From contig VSOZ01000013.1 of the NCBI GenBank assembly GCA_009775095.1, forward strand, positions 1-64,000: 64,000 nt of DNA. The letters are read 5' to 3'. The number at the start of each line of letters is the position of its first letter. Within the stretch, counting starts at the first letter, position 1. Position numbers and translations under genes: made by a program. Shown here one piece after another: positions 41,970-51,247 of the stretch. The notes beneath the pieces are model-generated. The model had not been told where the DNA came from. It searched no databases and saw only the letters and a list, made by a program, of their open reading frames with translations. The stretch is from Muribaculum sp. GTDB taxonomy: Bacteria; Bacteroidota; Bacteroidia; Bacteroidales; Muribaculaceae.

Positions 41970-44963
41970 TTAAAAATCAAGTTGCAATCCGACGATAAAC
42001 TGACGGGTGGCGGGATAGTAGTCGCGCGAGCCCTGAGCACCGGGGGTTAGACCGTTTACCTGATAGGTCGAGGGATCGACACCACTGAACTTGGTCAGTG
42101 TAAATACGTTCTTGATCGTTCCGTAGAGTCTTACACGGTCGAGAAATCTCGACTTGGGCGTGGGCAGCGTATAGCCGAGCGTAAGCATATCGAGTTTGAA
42201 GTAGTCGCCTCGTTCGAGGAAGTAGTCGCATACTACCGGATTGGCCTTGGGCGATATGTCGAAGTTCTTGCCGTAGGCTTTCTTGAGCACGTTGCCCGTA
42301 AAGTTGCGGGTGCCGTAGTAGAAGTCATGGATATTGAAGATGTCAAACCCGAAAGCGCCGCGGAAGAAGAGAGCGAGGTCGAAGTTACGGTAACGGAATG
42401 TGTGGGTCGTCGACATGGTGAACTTGGGCATACCGTTGCCCACAACCTGACGGTCAGCGTCGCTTGCCTGCGAAGCACGTATCACGTCGCCCTCGCGGTC
42501 ATAGACGAGCCACTCTCCTTCGGGAGTGAAGCCCGCGTAACGCCACATATAGAAATTACCGAGCGACTTGCCCTTCTCGATGCGCTGCAGGTTATAGAAC
42601 GGATACGGGTCGGAGGTGCCGCACATGTCATAATAATCCTGTCCTACGTACTGCGAGTTGCTGAAGTTGAGAAATTTGTTGCTCATGGCCGTACCCACTA
42701 CGCTCAGCGTATAGGAGAAGTCCTTGGTATCGACAGCGTTGAAGCTAAGGTCAAACTCGAAGCCGGTGTTGCGCATCGTACCTACGTTGACAAATGTCTC
42801 GTCAAACAGATAGGGCGGCACAGACACCTTGTAGTTACCGAGCAGATCCTGCTGCTGACGGTGGAAGTAGTTCAACGAACCATAGAAGCGGTTGTTAAAC
42901 ATCGAAAAGTCAAGACCGACGTTCCAGTTTTTGCCCTTCTCCCACTTCAGGTCGGGATTCACGTTCTTGGAGGGGCCCCATACTTGGAAATACTTGCCGT
43001 TGTAGTAGTAATAACCGAAGCCGGTCATGGTGTTGAGTGACAGGTAGCTGTCAAACTCCTGATTACCGGTGACACCGTAGTCGGCGCGTAGCTTCAGGTC
43101 GTTGAGCCAGTCAAGCCCCTTCATGAACGACTCCTGCGAGATGCGCCATCCGGCCGATACGGCGGGGAAGTTTCCCCACTTGTTGTTGGCGCCGAACTTT
43201 GACGAACCTTCGTGACGCAAAGACGCCGTAAACAGGTACTTGCCGTCGAAGTCATAGCTTACGCGACCGAAGAATGATATGAGCTTGGAGTCATTTTTGT
43301 AGCTGCCCATGAGCACTTCACCCTCCTCCTTGGCAAGCTCGCCTGAGCCGAGATTGTTGCCGCCGAGACCGTCGTTGGGGAAGTCCTTGTTTTCGGCATT
43401 GAAGCCTGAATACTGCGAGTACTGGTAGGAGTAACCCACCATAGCCTTGATGTTGTTTTTGCCGAAATGGGTGTTGTAGTTGGTTATCCACTCCATTATA
43501 TACTGACGCTCCTTGGAGTAAGAGCGGCTGGCCTCTCCGTCATAACCGCTGTTGATGGCGATGGTGCTTGTAGACGGACGGAACCATGTATTGTTGTTGC
43601 TGTACTGGTGGTCGGCAAACGTAATCTGGGTGTTTAGGTGATGATTGCTTATGCCGTCCTTAGCCAGCAGGGGCAGAAGATTAAGCTTTATCGTACCGTC
43701 CCAGTCGAGGAGCTTGGTGTCGGCGCTGTTCTCCTCCAGTTTGAGGCGCTCGATGGGGTTGCTGCCCACCACCTGACCTTGGAAGTTGTAGTAACGTGTA
43801 GGATTGTCGGGATCCATGAACGGTGTTGTGGGGTTGGCTTCGAGAGCATCCTTGAACACACCCCAGTCAGAGTTGTCACGATATATGATACGCGGAGCCA
43901 CGTTCATGGTTATGTTGAACAGGCCGCCCTTTGTAGTGTGCATGACCGACGCGCGTGCACCGTACTCCTTGCGTCGCGAACGCAGGTCAATACCGTTGGC
44001 GTCGCGGAAGTCGGCGCTCACACGATAGTTGCTCTTCTCGTTGCCGCCGCTCATCGTGAGGGTGTGCTGCTGGGTGAAACCGGTGCGTGTAACCGCATCG
44101 AGCCAGTTTTCATTGCCACCGAGATCCACACCGTTGTCGCCCCAACCGAGACGCACCTCGCGGTAGTCGGCCGCGCTCATCATGTCAAGTTCCTTTTTAA
44201 CTTTGTCCCAAGAGAGCATGGCGGAGTATGATGTATGGGTCTGTCCGTCGCGGTTGCCCTTCTTGGTCGTCACGAGTATGACGCCGTTGCTGCCTCGCGT
44301 ACCGTAGATGGCCGAAGCCGCACCGTCCTTAAGGATGTCAAACGAAGCGATGTCGTTTGGATTAAGATTGGTAAGATTGCCGCCGGGTATACCGTCGATG
44401 ACAATCAGCGGGCCGAGACCGGCCGAACGCGACGACACACCGCGTATCTGTATACTGGCCTGATTATTGGGGTCGCCGGCACCGGTATTGGTAATAGACA
44501 CACCGGGCACCTTGCCCTGTATCATCATCGAGGGGTCGAGCGAGCTTACCGTGAGGAAGTCCTTTTCACCGACATGCGATATGGCCGATGTCAATTCTTT
44601 TTTGTCCATGGTACCATAACCGATCACCACCACTTCGTCAAGAAGTTTGCTGTCTTCCTTCATGCGGATGACGATGTCGCCGCGTCCGTTGACCGGCTCG
44701 CTTACCGCGGTATAACCGATGAGGTTGACCTCGATAACGGCATTGCGGTTCACACCGTCAAGCGCAAAATTACCGTCAATGTCGGTAGCACAGGCAAGCT
44801 GTGTACCCTTGACTCTAACTGTTGCGCCGATAAGCGGCTCTTCGGTCGCGTCATCAAGCACTGTCCCTTTTACATTCATAGTCTGCGCGTAGGCGGGCGA
44901 CACCCATGCGAGCATGACTGCGAGAAATAAAAGCGACATAAGTTTTTGCACTTTGATTTTCAT
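41970..44963 (-). CDS. SusC-like TonB-dependent transporter (alpha-glucan PUL)
   Basis: This 997-residue outer-membrane receptor has a signal peptide ending AYAQ and a carboxypeptidase-D-like domain with VKGTVLDDATEEPLIGATV. The TonB motif DEVVVIGYGTMDKKELTSAI is followed by the plug domain (about 110-230) and a beta-barrel ending LQLDF. It is the first structural gene of the seven-gene PUL, 215 bp downstream of the SusR-like regulator gene on the same strand. Oligosaccharide import with SusD is the established role of the family. Confidence 0.95.
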   Translation of the reverse strand: MKIKVQKLMSLLFLAVMLAWVSPAYAQTMNVKGTVLDDATEEPLIGATVRVKGTQLACATDIDGNFALDGVNRNAVIEVNLIGYTAVSEPVNGRGDIVIRMKEDSKLLDEVVVIGYGTMDKKELTSAISHVGEKDFLTVSSLDPSMMIQGKVPGVSITNTGAGDPNNQASIQIRGVSSRSAGLGPLIVIDGIPGGNLTNLNPNDIASFDILKDGAASAIYGTRGSNGVILVTTKKGNRDGQTHTSYSAMLSWDKVKKELDMMSAADYREVRLGWGDNGVDLGGNENWLDAVTRTGFTQQHTLTMSGGNEKSNYRVSADFRDANGIDLRSRRKEYGARASVMHTTKGGLFNITMNVAPRIIYRDNSDWGVFKDALEANPTTPFMDPDNPTRYYNFQGQVVGSNPIERLKLEENSADTKLLDWDGTIKLNLLPLLAKDGISNHHLNTQITFADHQYSNNNTWFRPSTSTIAINSGYDGEASRSYSKERQYIMEWITNYNTHFGKNNIKAMVGYSYQYSQYSGFNAENKDFPNDGLGGNNLGSGELAKEEGEVLMGSYKNDSKLISFFGRVSYDFDGKYLFTASLRHEGSSKFGANNKWGNFPAVSAGWRISQESFMKGLDWLNDLKLRADYGVTGNQEFDSYLSLNTMTGFGYYYYNGKYFQVWGPSKNVNPDLKWEKGKNWNVGLDFSMFNNRFYGSLNYFHRQQQDLLGNYKVSVPPYLFDETFVNVGTMRNTGFEFDLSFNAVDTKDFSYTLSVVGTAMSNKFLNFSNSQYVGQDYYDMCGTSDPYPFYNLQRIEKGKSLGNFYMWRYAGFTPEGEWLVYDREGDVIRASQASDADRQVVGNGMPKFTMSTTHTFRYRNFDLALFFRGAFGFDIFNIHDFYYGTRNFTGNVLKKAYGKNFDISPKANPVVCDYFLERGDYFKLDMLTLGYTLPTPKSRFLDRVRLYGTIKNVFTLTKFSGVDPSTYQVNGLTPGAQGSRDYYPATRQFIVGLQLDF

Positions 44964-45009
44964 TAAGTTTAAATTTAGGTTAATAGGTATGGTTAATTAT
45001 CACTGATTG

Positions 45010-45017
45010 CAAATTTA
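45010..45017 (-). promoter_or_regulatory. Probable -7 box of the alpha-glucan susC operon
   Basis: On the minus strand TAAATTTG fits TAnnTTTG, 47 bp before the susC ATG. The AT-rich stretch to 45177 contains AAGATTAT twice (around 45103 and 45123), a possible regulator half-site. Confidence 0.5.
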
Positions 45018-45177
45018 TAATTGTATAATCGCAGGCTAAAGCGATAAAGACCAAATTAAGAATGTTAAAAGCATAAAACCTTGATTACAAAGGATTAAGT
45101 TCAAGATTATTGTTAGATAATTAAGATTATATTTGTCGTAATAACGTCAGGTTTTCAGGCTGTGGAAGGCAGATGCC

Positions 45178-46815
45178 TCAAGGTTTGGGAATATTCATAA
45201 CCATACGGTCGAAATCATTTTTATCAACCGACGCCCTCGACTTAAGTTTTGTCTTGTATACATAGACGGTATTGACCGACAGGTTAAGGTACTTGGCCAC
45301 CTGCGCCGGGTTATCTATGCCCAGACGCATGAGCGCGTATATCCTTATCTCCGTAGGCAGTTCACCGGCATCGTCGACCTCAATACGGTACTCTTCGGGA
45401 AACAGACGGTTGAATTCGTCGATAAAGTTGGGAAATAGCTTCAGGAAAGCGCTGTCAAATGACGAAAACATACGCTCGCGCTCCTTCTTTATGCCCATCT
45501 CATAAAGCAGTGCGTTGATGTCATCATACTGCCGGGCCTTTAGCTTGCGTACAGCGATCTTGCACTTTTCCTCGACCTCGTTGACAAAAGTACTGTTGCC
45601 GTACAACGACTGTATTATGTAGCGGTCCTTTATCTCGTTGGTCTCCTTCAGCTTTTCGTTCAGTACCGTAAGCGAGTGGTTGCTCTCTTCGAGTTGTCCG
45701 CTCTTCAGCTCTATAACCTTGTGCGACTCGGCAAGGCTGCGGTTGCGACGTCGGAGCTTGAACAGCAGCACCATGACCGCCCCCAGAAGCGACAGCACCA
45801 CAGCTATGGCCACGACAAGAAACCATAACTGTCCTGACACACGGTTGAACCGCGCCGTCTCGATCTTCGGAAGCACCACGTTTATTTCATTCTGGCGCAA
45901 TCGCGAATTATAGAAGTAGGCGTCATCAAGAGCTATGTGTATATACTTGTTGGCCCTCGAATAGTCGCCCTTGTCGTGCATCATACGCGCAAGCCATTGG
46001 GTGGCGGTGGTCTCGTGGGTACATGATTTTATGTCATGTATGGCCGAAAGAGCCATGTAGTATATGGCCTCGTCGATCTGTCCGCAGTTAAGACGAGCAA
46101 AGCCCGCTATCGAATAATTTATGGCCTTGTCATGATCGCCCACGTCGTAGCGCTCCAAGAGCTTCAGCCGTCCGTCAGAGGAGTTTTCGCCGTTAATGTC
46201 CATAAGGTCAAGCACGACCGAAGCATGCTCGCGGGTATTTGGTTTTGAAGCGGCAAACCCTTTGTCAAGATACTCACGGCGTCTCGCAGCATAAATCTTG
46301 CCGAGTTCGGTGCCCTGTCCGCCGACGTAGGCCTCCATATTCTGGTATAATTTTGAGCACAGCGCATAATAATAAGCCAGCCGGTCGGCGGGAATCTCCT
46401 CCTCCACAACCACATCAACCATGTCGGTAGCCTCCTTGAAAAATCCTACCGCCGAATAGCAGTCAATCAAGGCTATGCGGGCCATGGCGGTCTTGGCGCT
46501 GTCGTCGAGCAGAATGGCGGTGTCAAGCATACGGCGCGCATAAGCATATGCCGAGTCATACTGATAGTACTTGTACTCCTTGTTCAAGTCATCGTACAGA
46601 TCAAAACGCGCCACATCGTCGCCGGCTCTGTAAAGCTCGTCGCGCAGGGCACCGATCTTCTTCTCCTTGGCGGCATGGTATTCGGCGGCACACTCTATCT
46701 CGGCATCAAGCACAGCCAGCACCGAGTCCACGTTAAGACCGGCACCGCACACCGACAAAGCCGCCAAAAGCGACATGAATGCTAAAGCCGCACAGCGCCG
46801 AAGCCGGTAAAACAC
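45178..46815 (-). CDS. SusR-like membrane regulator (DUF6377 type)
   Basis: This 545-residue protein has a signal peptide or N-terminal helix, a TPR-like periplasmic region (about 30-320), one transmembrane helix (about 326-350), a coiled coil and a C-terminal cytoplasmic helix-turn-helix. That region includes IYALMRLGIDNPAQVAKYLN and LSVNTVYVYKTKLK. This is the SusR layout, in which maltose or related glucan oligomers induce the operon. The start is GTG (46815). It lies immediately upstream of the susC operon it probably controls. Ligand inferred from locus content. Confidence 0.85.
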   Translation of the reverse strand: MFYRLRRCAALAFMSLLAALSVCGAGLNVDSVLAVLDAEIECAAEYHAAKEKKIGALRDELYRAGDDVARFDLYDDLNKEYKYYQYDSAYAYARRMLDTAILLDDSAKTAMARIALIDCYSAVGFFKEATDMVDVVVEEEIPADRLAYYYALCSKLYQNMEAYVGGQGTELGKIYAARRREYLDKGFAASKPNTREHASVVLDLMDINGENSSDGRLKLLERYDVGDHDKAINYSIAGFARLNCGQIDEAIYYMALSAIHDIKSCTHETTATQWLARMMHDKGDYSRANKYIHIALDDAYFYNSRLRQNEINVVLPKIETARFNRVSGQLWFLVVAIAVVLSLLGAVMVLLFKLRRRNRSLAESHKVIELKSGQLEESNHSLTVLNEKLKETNEIKDRYIIQSLYGNSTFVNEVEEKCKIAVRKLKARQYDDINALLYEMGIKKERERMFSSFDSAFLKLFPNFIDEFNRLFPEEYRIEVDDAGELPTEIRIYALMRLGIDNPAQVAKYLNLSVNTVYVYKTKLKSRASVDKNDFDRMVMNIPKP

Positions 46816-46935
46816 GTAACCATATATATATATAGCACTTTAGGCACAGTTTTTCTGATATTCATTCACTTTTGCAAACTTAATAAATTTTCACCGACAA
46901 TCAAGCCCGCACAATAATTTTTTTTACAATCATGT

Positions 46936-47934
46936 TCAATATTGCAAGTCATACAGCCATGTAATAAGCTGCGACACAGAAGCATCCTTAAGCACGACCC
47001 TGTTTCGGTCATCTATCACATATATGACCGGCATAGCCGGCAGCGAGTATATGTCATTGTCGGCAACCGCTCCGCCCGGCGACACACAATTTAACCATGC
47101 GGCAGGCATCGAACGGCGCGCCTTGTCCCACACCTCACCGTCACCGTCGGCATACACAGCCATAACCTTGACACGGCCCGAGGCCACAGCCGACGAAAGC
47201 TCTTCCGCAGTCTTAAGATCCTCGATTATATCATGGCAGTGACTGCACTCGGGGTCATAGAATATAACCACGCGATACTGTCCCGGAGAGGCCTCGCCAT
47301 AAAGCGACGTACGACGGCCCCCGCTGTCGGTCAGAGCAAAGTCGGCGGCTGCGGTACCTCGCCGATTTTTAAGGACATCCTTTATATGCGCCCTTACTCT
47401 CTCGCGGCGTGCATCATCAATAAAATCCGACTTGTCGACAGCCTGAAGAAACAGATAGTAGGTCTCCTCGTCGCGCATAGTCGAGTTGGGGCTTGTCAGA
47501 AAACGCTCCACTACAGCCATGACCTTGTGATAGGACGAGCGGTTCACTTCGGCCCGCTTCATAAGGGTGTCGGCGGCTTTGGCTGCATCGACCGACGAAA
47601 TGTAAGGAAATATCGAGAAATATCCGGCAAATGCACGATCCATAAAACCGTCATCGGCCACCATGGCCGTATCGTTGAAGTCCATGTAATCCCAATAATG
47701 CACGGCCATGTAACCTGCCATAGCCTCCTGATCGGTTATAGCCGCGGGTATATCGGGCAGCTGCAAAGCGTAACCGGGAGTCGACAAACTGTCATCAGAC
47801 AATACATTGGCTTGCACAGCAGTGTCATCTGTCGGAGCTCCCTTTCTACCGGAGCATGATGTAGCCGCAACCATACAAAATGTGGCCACACCGACATACT
47901 TCAAAATCGTCATACGAGAGCGGTTTTTCATCAT
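46936..47934 (-). CDS. DUF5106/thioredoxin-fold lipoprotein
   Basis: This 332-residue lipoprotein (lipobox AATSC, Cys about 27) has an N-terminal DUF5106-like helical region (about 70-190). A TlpA/AhpC-type thioredoxin domain follows, with the active-site motif CSHC in FYDPECSHCHDIIEDL and a cis-Pro segment SLPAMPVIYVID. It probably acts as a periplasmic thiol-disulfide or redox-maturation protein. It is a single gene between the alpha-glucan PUL and the fimbrial operon, transcribed away from the latter. Double ATG at 47934/47931. Confidence 0.85.
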   Translation of the reverse strand: MMKNRSRMTILKYVGVATFCMVAATSCSGRKGAPTDDTAVQANVLSDDSLSTPGYALQLPDIPAAITDQEAMAGYMAVHYWDYMDFNDTAMVADDGFMDRAFAGYFSIFPYISSVDAAKAADTLMKRAEVNRSSYHKVMAVVERFLTSPNSTMRDEETYYLFLQAVDKSDFIDDARRERVRAHIKDVLKNRRGTAAADFALTDSGGRRTSLYGEASPGQYRVVIFYDPECSHCHDIIEDLKTAEELSSAVASGRVKVMAVYADGDGEVWDKARRSMPAAWLNCVSPGGAVADNDIYSLPAMPVIYVIDDRNRVVLKDASVSQLITWLYDLQY

Positions 47935-48137
47935 GTCGCAAAGATAAATAATCTTGATTTAAATTTAACATCCATACTTTAATTTTAATGATTTCATACA
48001 ATTTTAAACAATTCAAATATAATCAACAAATTTTGTGAAAACACGAGCTTAAGCCGCATAAGTAGATAAACTCTGCAATAAAAGCTTTTGGTTACATAAA
48101 ATCGTAATCAAATTTTTAGTTAATATAATTTAAATTA

Positions 48138-48145
48138 GGGGGGGG
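48138..48145 (+). repeat. Eight-G homopolymer in the fimbrial operon upstream region
   Basis: A run of eight G in an otherwise AT-rich 341-bp gap (47935-48276), 48 bp before the likely -7 box. Such runs can change length by slippage. Nothing else was seen in the gap apart from the promoter. Confidence 0.8.
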
Positions 48146-48193
48146 TAAATGTGAAATTTCAACAAAATGAATTCACTCATATATTAAAAATAA

Positions 48194-48201
48194 TAATTTT
48201 G
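48194..48201 (+). promoter_or_regulatory. Probable -7 box of the fimbrial operon
   Basis: TAATTTTG fits TAnnTTTG, giving a leader of about 70 nt before the DUF3575 gene. Confidence 0.5.
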
Positions 48202-48276
48202 CGCCTCGAAATTGTGCAAACGACTACCACGAAAGCGCGTAGCCTTGTATCATGAGATTAAAAGTAACCAAGCATT

Positions 48277-49002
48277 ATGCAGATCAAAAGTGCATTCTTA
48301 AAAAGAATGGCGATTGCCTCATGTTTTGCTTACATAGTTCTCGTCCCGTCAAATACAGAGGCTTGTGAGCAATCTAACAATGAAAGCAGACCGGCACATG
48401 AAGCACCGGCCAAAGTAGAATCCACCGATGGCAACATACATGTCATCGCAACAGCCGATACAACGGCCGCCCGCATTATAGAACATCCGAAATGGAATGT
48501 GGGGACCAATATACTTGAATGGATAGGCGTGATGCCCGACCTCAAGTATACTACATGGGGAGCCAATGTTCATGGCGAATTTTATTTCAAAAAACAAATT
48601 TCAGTAAGGCTCACGGCCGCATACAGCGAACACCACTATTCTCACGGAGAAAAGTATCAGGGCTTCACGTCTTATGTTGTCGAGCCGCGCTATTGGCTAC
48701 GCAAAGACGCCACTTTCCGAGGATTTTTCGGCGGCATCTACGGCCAATTGGGCGACTACAACGACGTCAATCCTGACCGCAAGTACACAGGTCACTTCTG
48801 GGGAGCCGGACTTTCGGCCGGTTATCTGTATCCTGTATGGCGAGGCCTTGCCATAGAGTTCAACGTACGCGCCGGCTACCGCTCTACAGAGATCAAAAAG
48901 TATGTGTACAACGATCAGGGCACCCGCTGCCTCTGTCAGCGCATCGACAAAAACGGCCTTGCTCTCACCGGCTTCGCCTTGAATATCTCATGGCGTTTTT
49001 AA
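48277..49002 (+). CDS. DUF3575 outer-membrane-like protein of the fimbrial operon
   Basis: This 241-residue protein has a signal peptide and a C-terminal domain (about 65-241) of the DUF3575 family. The domain is predicted to be a small beta-barrel of outer-membrane type: KWNVGTNILEWIGVMPDLK, repeated amphipathic strands, and a terminal LNISWRF with final aromatic residue. DUF3575 genes commonly open Mfa/Fim-type fimbrial operons in Bacteroidales; a role in fimbrial secretion or anchoring is suspected but not shown. The major fimbrillin gene follows after 72 bp. Confidence 0.85.
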   Translation: MQIKSAFLKRMAIASCFAYIVLVPSNTEACEQSNNESRPAHEAPAKVESTDGNIHVIATADTTAARIIEHPKWNVGTNILEWIGVMPDLKYTTWGANVHGEFYFKKQISVRLTAAYSEHHYSHGEKYQGFTSYVVEPRYWLRKDATFRGFFGGIYGQLGDYNDVNPDRKYTGHFWGAGLSAGYLYPVWRGLAIEFNVRAGYRSTEIKKYVYNDQGTRCLCQRIDKNGLALTGFALNISWRF

Positions 49003-49074
49003 CGCCCGATACATCCCTCGCATCTGCATCCGCAAAAACAAAAATCAAATATTTAAACATACCAATCAACAGTT

Positions 49075-50340
49075 ATGAAAAAGTTTATTTCAATGCTGGC
49101 GCTTGGTTCGATGCTTGTCGGACTAAACGCATGCTCGTCAGATGACAGCATCATCGACGGCGACAATGAGAAAGGACACGTTTACATCAAACTCGAAAAC
49201 GTGGTAAGCCCCGGCTCACGCATGACCGAGGACCCCAAGACCGACAAGGACGTTACCGAACTCCGCAACGGATTCATCGTTTTCGGCACATCCAAGTCGG
49301 CTATACGCCGCCATTATGAGATAGTGTCAGATCCTGCTTTAGTCGACGACCCCGACCATGTCGTACTCATCCAAGACCTCCGCGAAGGTAAGACATTCGA
49401 AGGCATACCCGGCGACGTTACCAACGTAGCGATCATAGGCAACGTTACCGAAGACGAACTCAACCCCGACGACTTCCACAACAACACACTCCGTAACTTC
49501 AACGAAGTTCTTGCCAAGAAGATCCAGATACGCAACCAGTATGCCGACAACATGAGCCATGTAGCCCTCTACGACATGCAACAGCTACAGGGTACTTCCG
49601 ACAAAAACGTCCTTAGCGCAACACTTGAGCTTAAGCCCATGTGCGCACGTCTTGAGATACCCAAGATCATGCCCGGACCCGACATCATAGAGTACAAAGT
49701 CGACGGAATCTACCTCGCAGGCTTCTACAAGGAGTCGCGTATCGAACAGACATTAGACCGCAACGACTGGGTGGCACCCGACTACGAAAAAGACCCCAAC
49801 ACCGCTCTTGACGAGTTCTACAAAGGCTATCCCTACATGGAGAACCTCGACATCAAGGCCGTACAGGAGACCGTTACCACCGGCGAGGGCGATGCAGCCG
49901 CAACCAAGGAGGTCACCGCATACTACCCCATCGAGGAAGGCAAGGTATGGGCTTATCCTTTCTTCGGCCTCTATGAGAAGCGCAGCAATCAGGAACACTA
50001 CGGACTCCGTCTTATAGTCAAAGTATCGGGCCTGAAAGTTAGAATGTATGACTCGCAGGGTCACCCTTACGAATATGACGTAAAAGAGAAGGATCTTGCC
50101 GAAGGTATAGCTGCAGATAAAGCCGGTATACGCTACCTGAACATCAACGGCTTCGTTGAAGAGTACCACAATACTCAGGCCGAGCAGATCAAATTCTACA
50201 ACGGTAACGTATATCAGGTACAGAACTTCGAGATAACTACCCAGAACCTCTCCAACAAGATCATGCCTACCGACATCAACGTTACACTCACCGTGTCGGT
50301 CAAGCCTTGGGTAATCAAGAAGGTATATCCCCAGATTTAA
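49075..50340 (+). CDS. Mfa1-like major fimbrillin lipoprotein
   Basis: This 421-residue type V pilin precursor has lipobox LNAC (Cys20) and a propeptide to about residue 49, where SR-MTED resembles the arginine cleavage site that frees pilins for strand exchange. Two beta domains follow (about 60-220 and 225-421). The C-terminal strand (VTLTVSVKPWVIKKVYPQI) is the donor-type end. Position between DUF3575 and the Mfa2-like gene supports its role as shaft subunit. Assembly mechanism is known for the family; cleavage here is inferred from the motif. Confidence 0.87.
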   Translation: MKKFISMLALGSMLVGLNACSSDDSIIDGDNEKGHVYIKLENVVSPGSRMTEDPKTDKDVTELRNGFIVFGTSKSAIRRHYEIVSDPALVDDPDHVVLIQDLREGKTFEGIPGDVTNVAIIGNVTEDELNPDDFHNNTLRNFNEVLAKKIQIRNQYADNMSHVALYDMQQLQGTSDKNVLSATLELKPMCARLEIPKIMPGPDIIEYKVDGIYLAGFYKESRIEQTLDRNDWVAPDYEKDPNTALDEFYKGYPYMENLDIKAVQETVTTGEGDAAATKEVTAYYPIEEGKVWAYPFFGLYEKRSNQEHYGLRLIVKVSGLKVRMYDSQGHPYEYDVKEKDLAEGIAADKAGIRYLNINGFVEEYHNTQAEQIKFYNGNVYQVQNFEITTQNLSNKIMPTDINVTLTVSVKPWVIKKVYPQI

Positions 50341-50361
50341 TACACCTCACGACTTTGCCTC

Positions 50362-51234
50362 ATGTCAAAAGTATTATCAAAACTCCTTGTCGCTGTGTTT
50401 TTGCTGCAGCTCTGCACGGCATGCATCACCGAAGTCGATGTAGGCGCATGCAACAACACAGTGATACGGTTTGAATACCTTGCTGACGGCGAGGAAGATG
50501 TATTCCCCGACTACATCACCTCCGTGACCTACTGCATCTATGACGGCGAAGGCGATTTAGTGACACAGGCAACGCTCGACAAAAAGCGCCTCGACGAGTT
50601 TCAGGGACTGAAAATACGTCTGTGGGACACAGGCACATACCGGCTCGTGGCTTGGGGCAACTTCGGCACCGATTGTGTGCTTGAAGACCGCAACAAGCTG
50701 ACCACAGGCAAGGTTACTGTCAGCTCCGAGATGCCGGTGAGCTTTGACAAACTCTATTTGGGCACACTCGATTTCGAGCTTGAGAGCACCGACGGACGCC
50801 ATGAGTGGGTGGCCCCGATGCATTCAGTCCATGTGACGCTCAACGCCTACATAAAATCGTCCATCGACGGAGACGCATCGGACTACTACATACGCATCGG
50901 CGAGTTTGCTACCGGAGTGGCTAACGACGGTAGCATATTGGGCCCCGACGCGGTCTACAGCCCGGAATTCATCAAAGAAGAGGGCAACATGATCGAGTCA
51001 ACAACCTACCTGCCGCGCTTCGACGAGCACACTGCTGCTGTACTTGAAGTATTCAGCTCGCATGACGGCGTACGTGTGGCCACGGTTGACCTTGCCGACT
51101 ATATCGCCGACAACGCCATCAAAATCAGCGGAGTGGAAGAGGCCGTAATCGATATCCTGATATCGGTATCAGGTACGAATATTTCAATCAAATTTCCCGG
51201 ATGGAAGCCCAAACCGATCTACCCGGGTGTATAA
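50362..51234 (+). CDS. FimB/Mfa2-family fimbrial anchor lipoprotein
   Basis: This 290-residue protein has lipobox LCTAC (Cys about 20) and the typical FimB/Mfa2 stretch VTYCIYDGEGDLVTQ...TGTYRLVAWGN. Unlike the three other fimbrial subunit types in the operon it lacks an SR-type cleavage site after the lipobox, as expected for a protein that stays lipidated and anchors the fimbria or limits its length. It sits 21 bp after the fimbrillin gene and 13 bp before the next one. Confidence 0.88.
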   Translation: MSKVLSKLLVAVFLLQLCTACITEVDVGACNNTVIRFEYLADGEEDVFPDYITSVTYCIYDGEGDLVTQATLDKKRLDEFQGLKIRLWDTGTYRLVAWGNFGTDCVLEDRNKLTTGKVTVSSEMPVSFDKLYLGTLDFELESTDGRHEWVAPMHSVHVTLNAYIKSSIDGDASDYYIRIGEFATGVANDGSILGPDAVYSPEFIKEEGNMIESTTYLPRFDEHTAAVLEVFSSHDGVRVATVDLADYIADNAIKISGVEEAVIDILISVSGTNISIKFPGWKPKPIYPGV

Positions 51235-51247
51235 ACGCAGAAACGAA

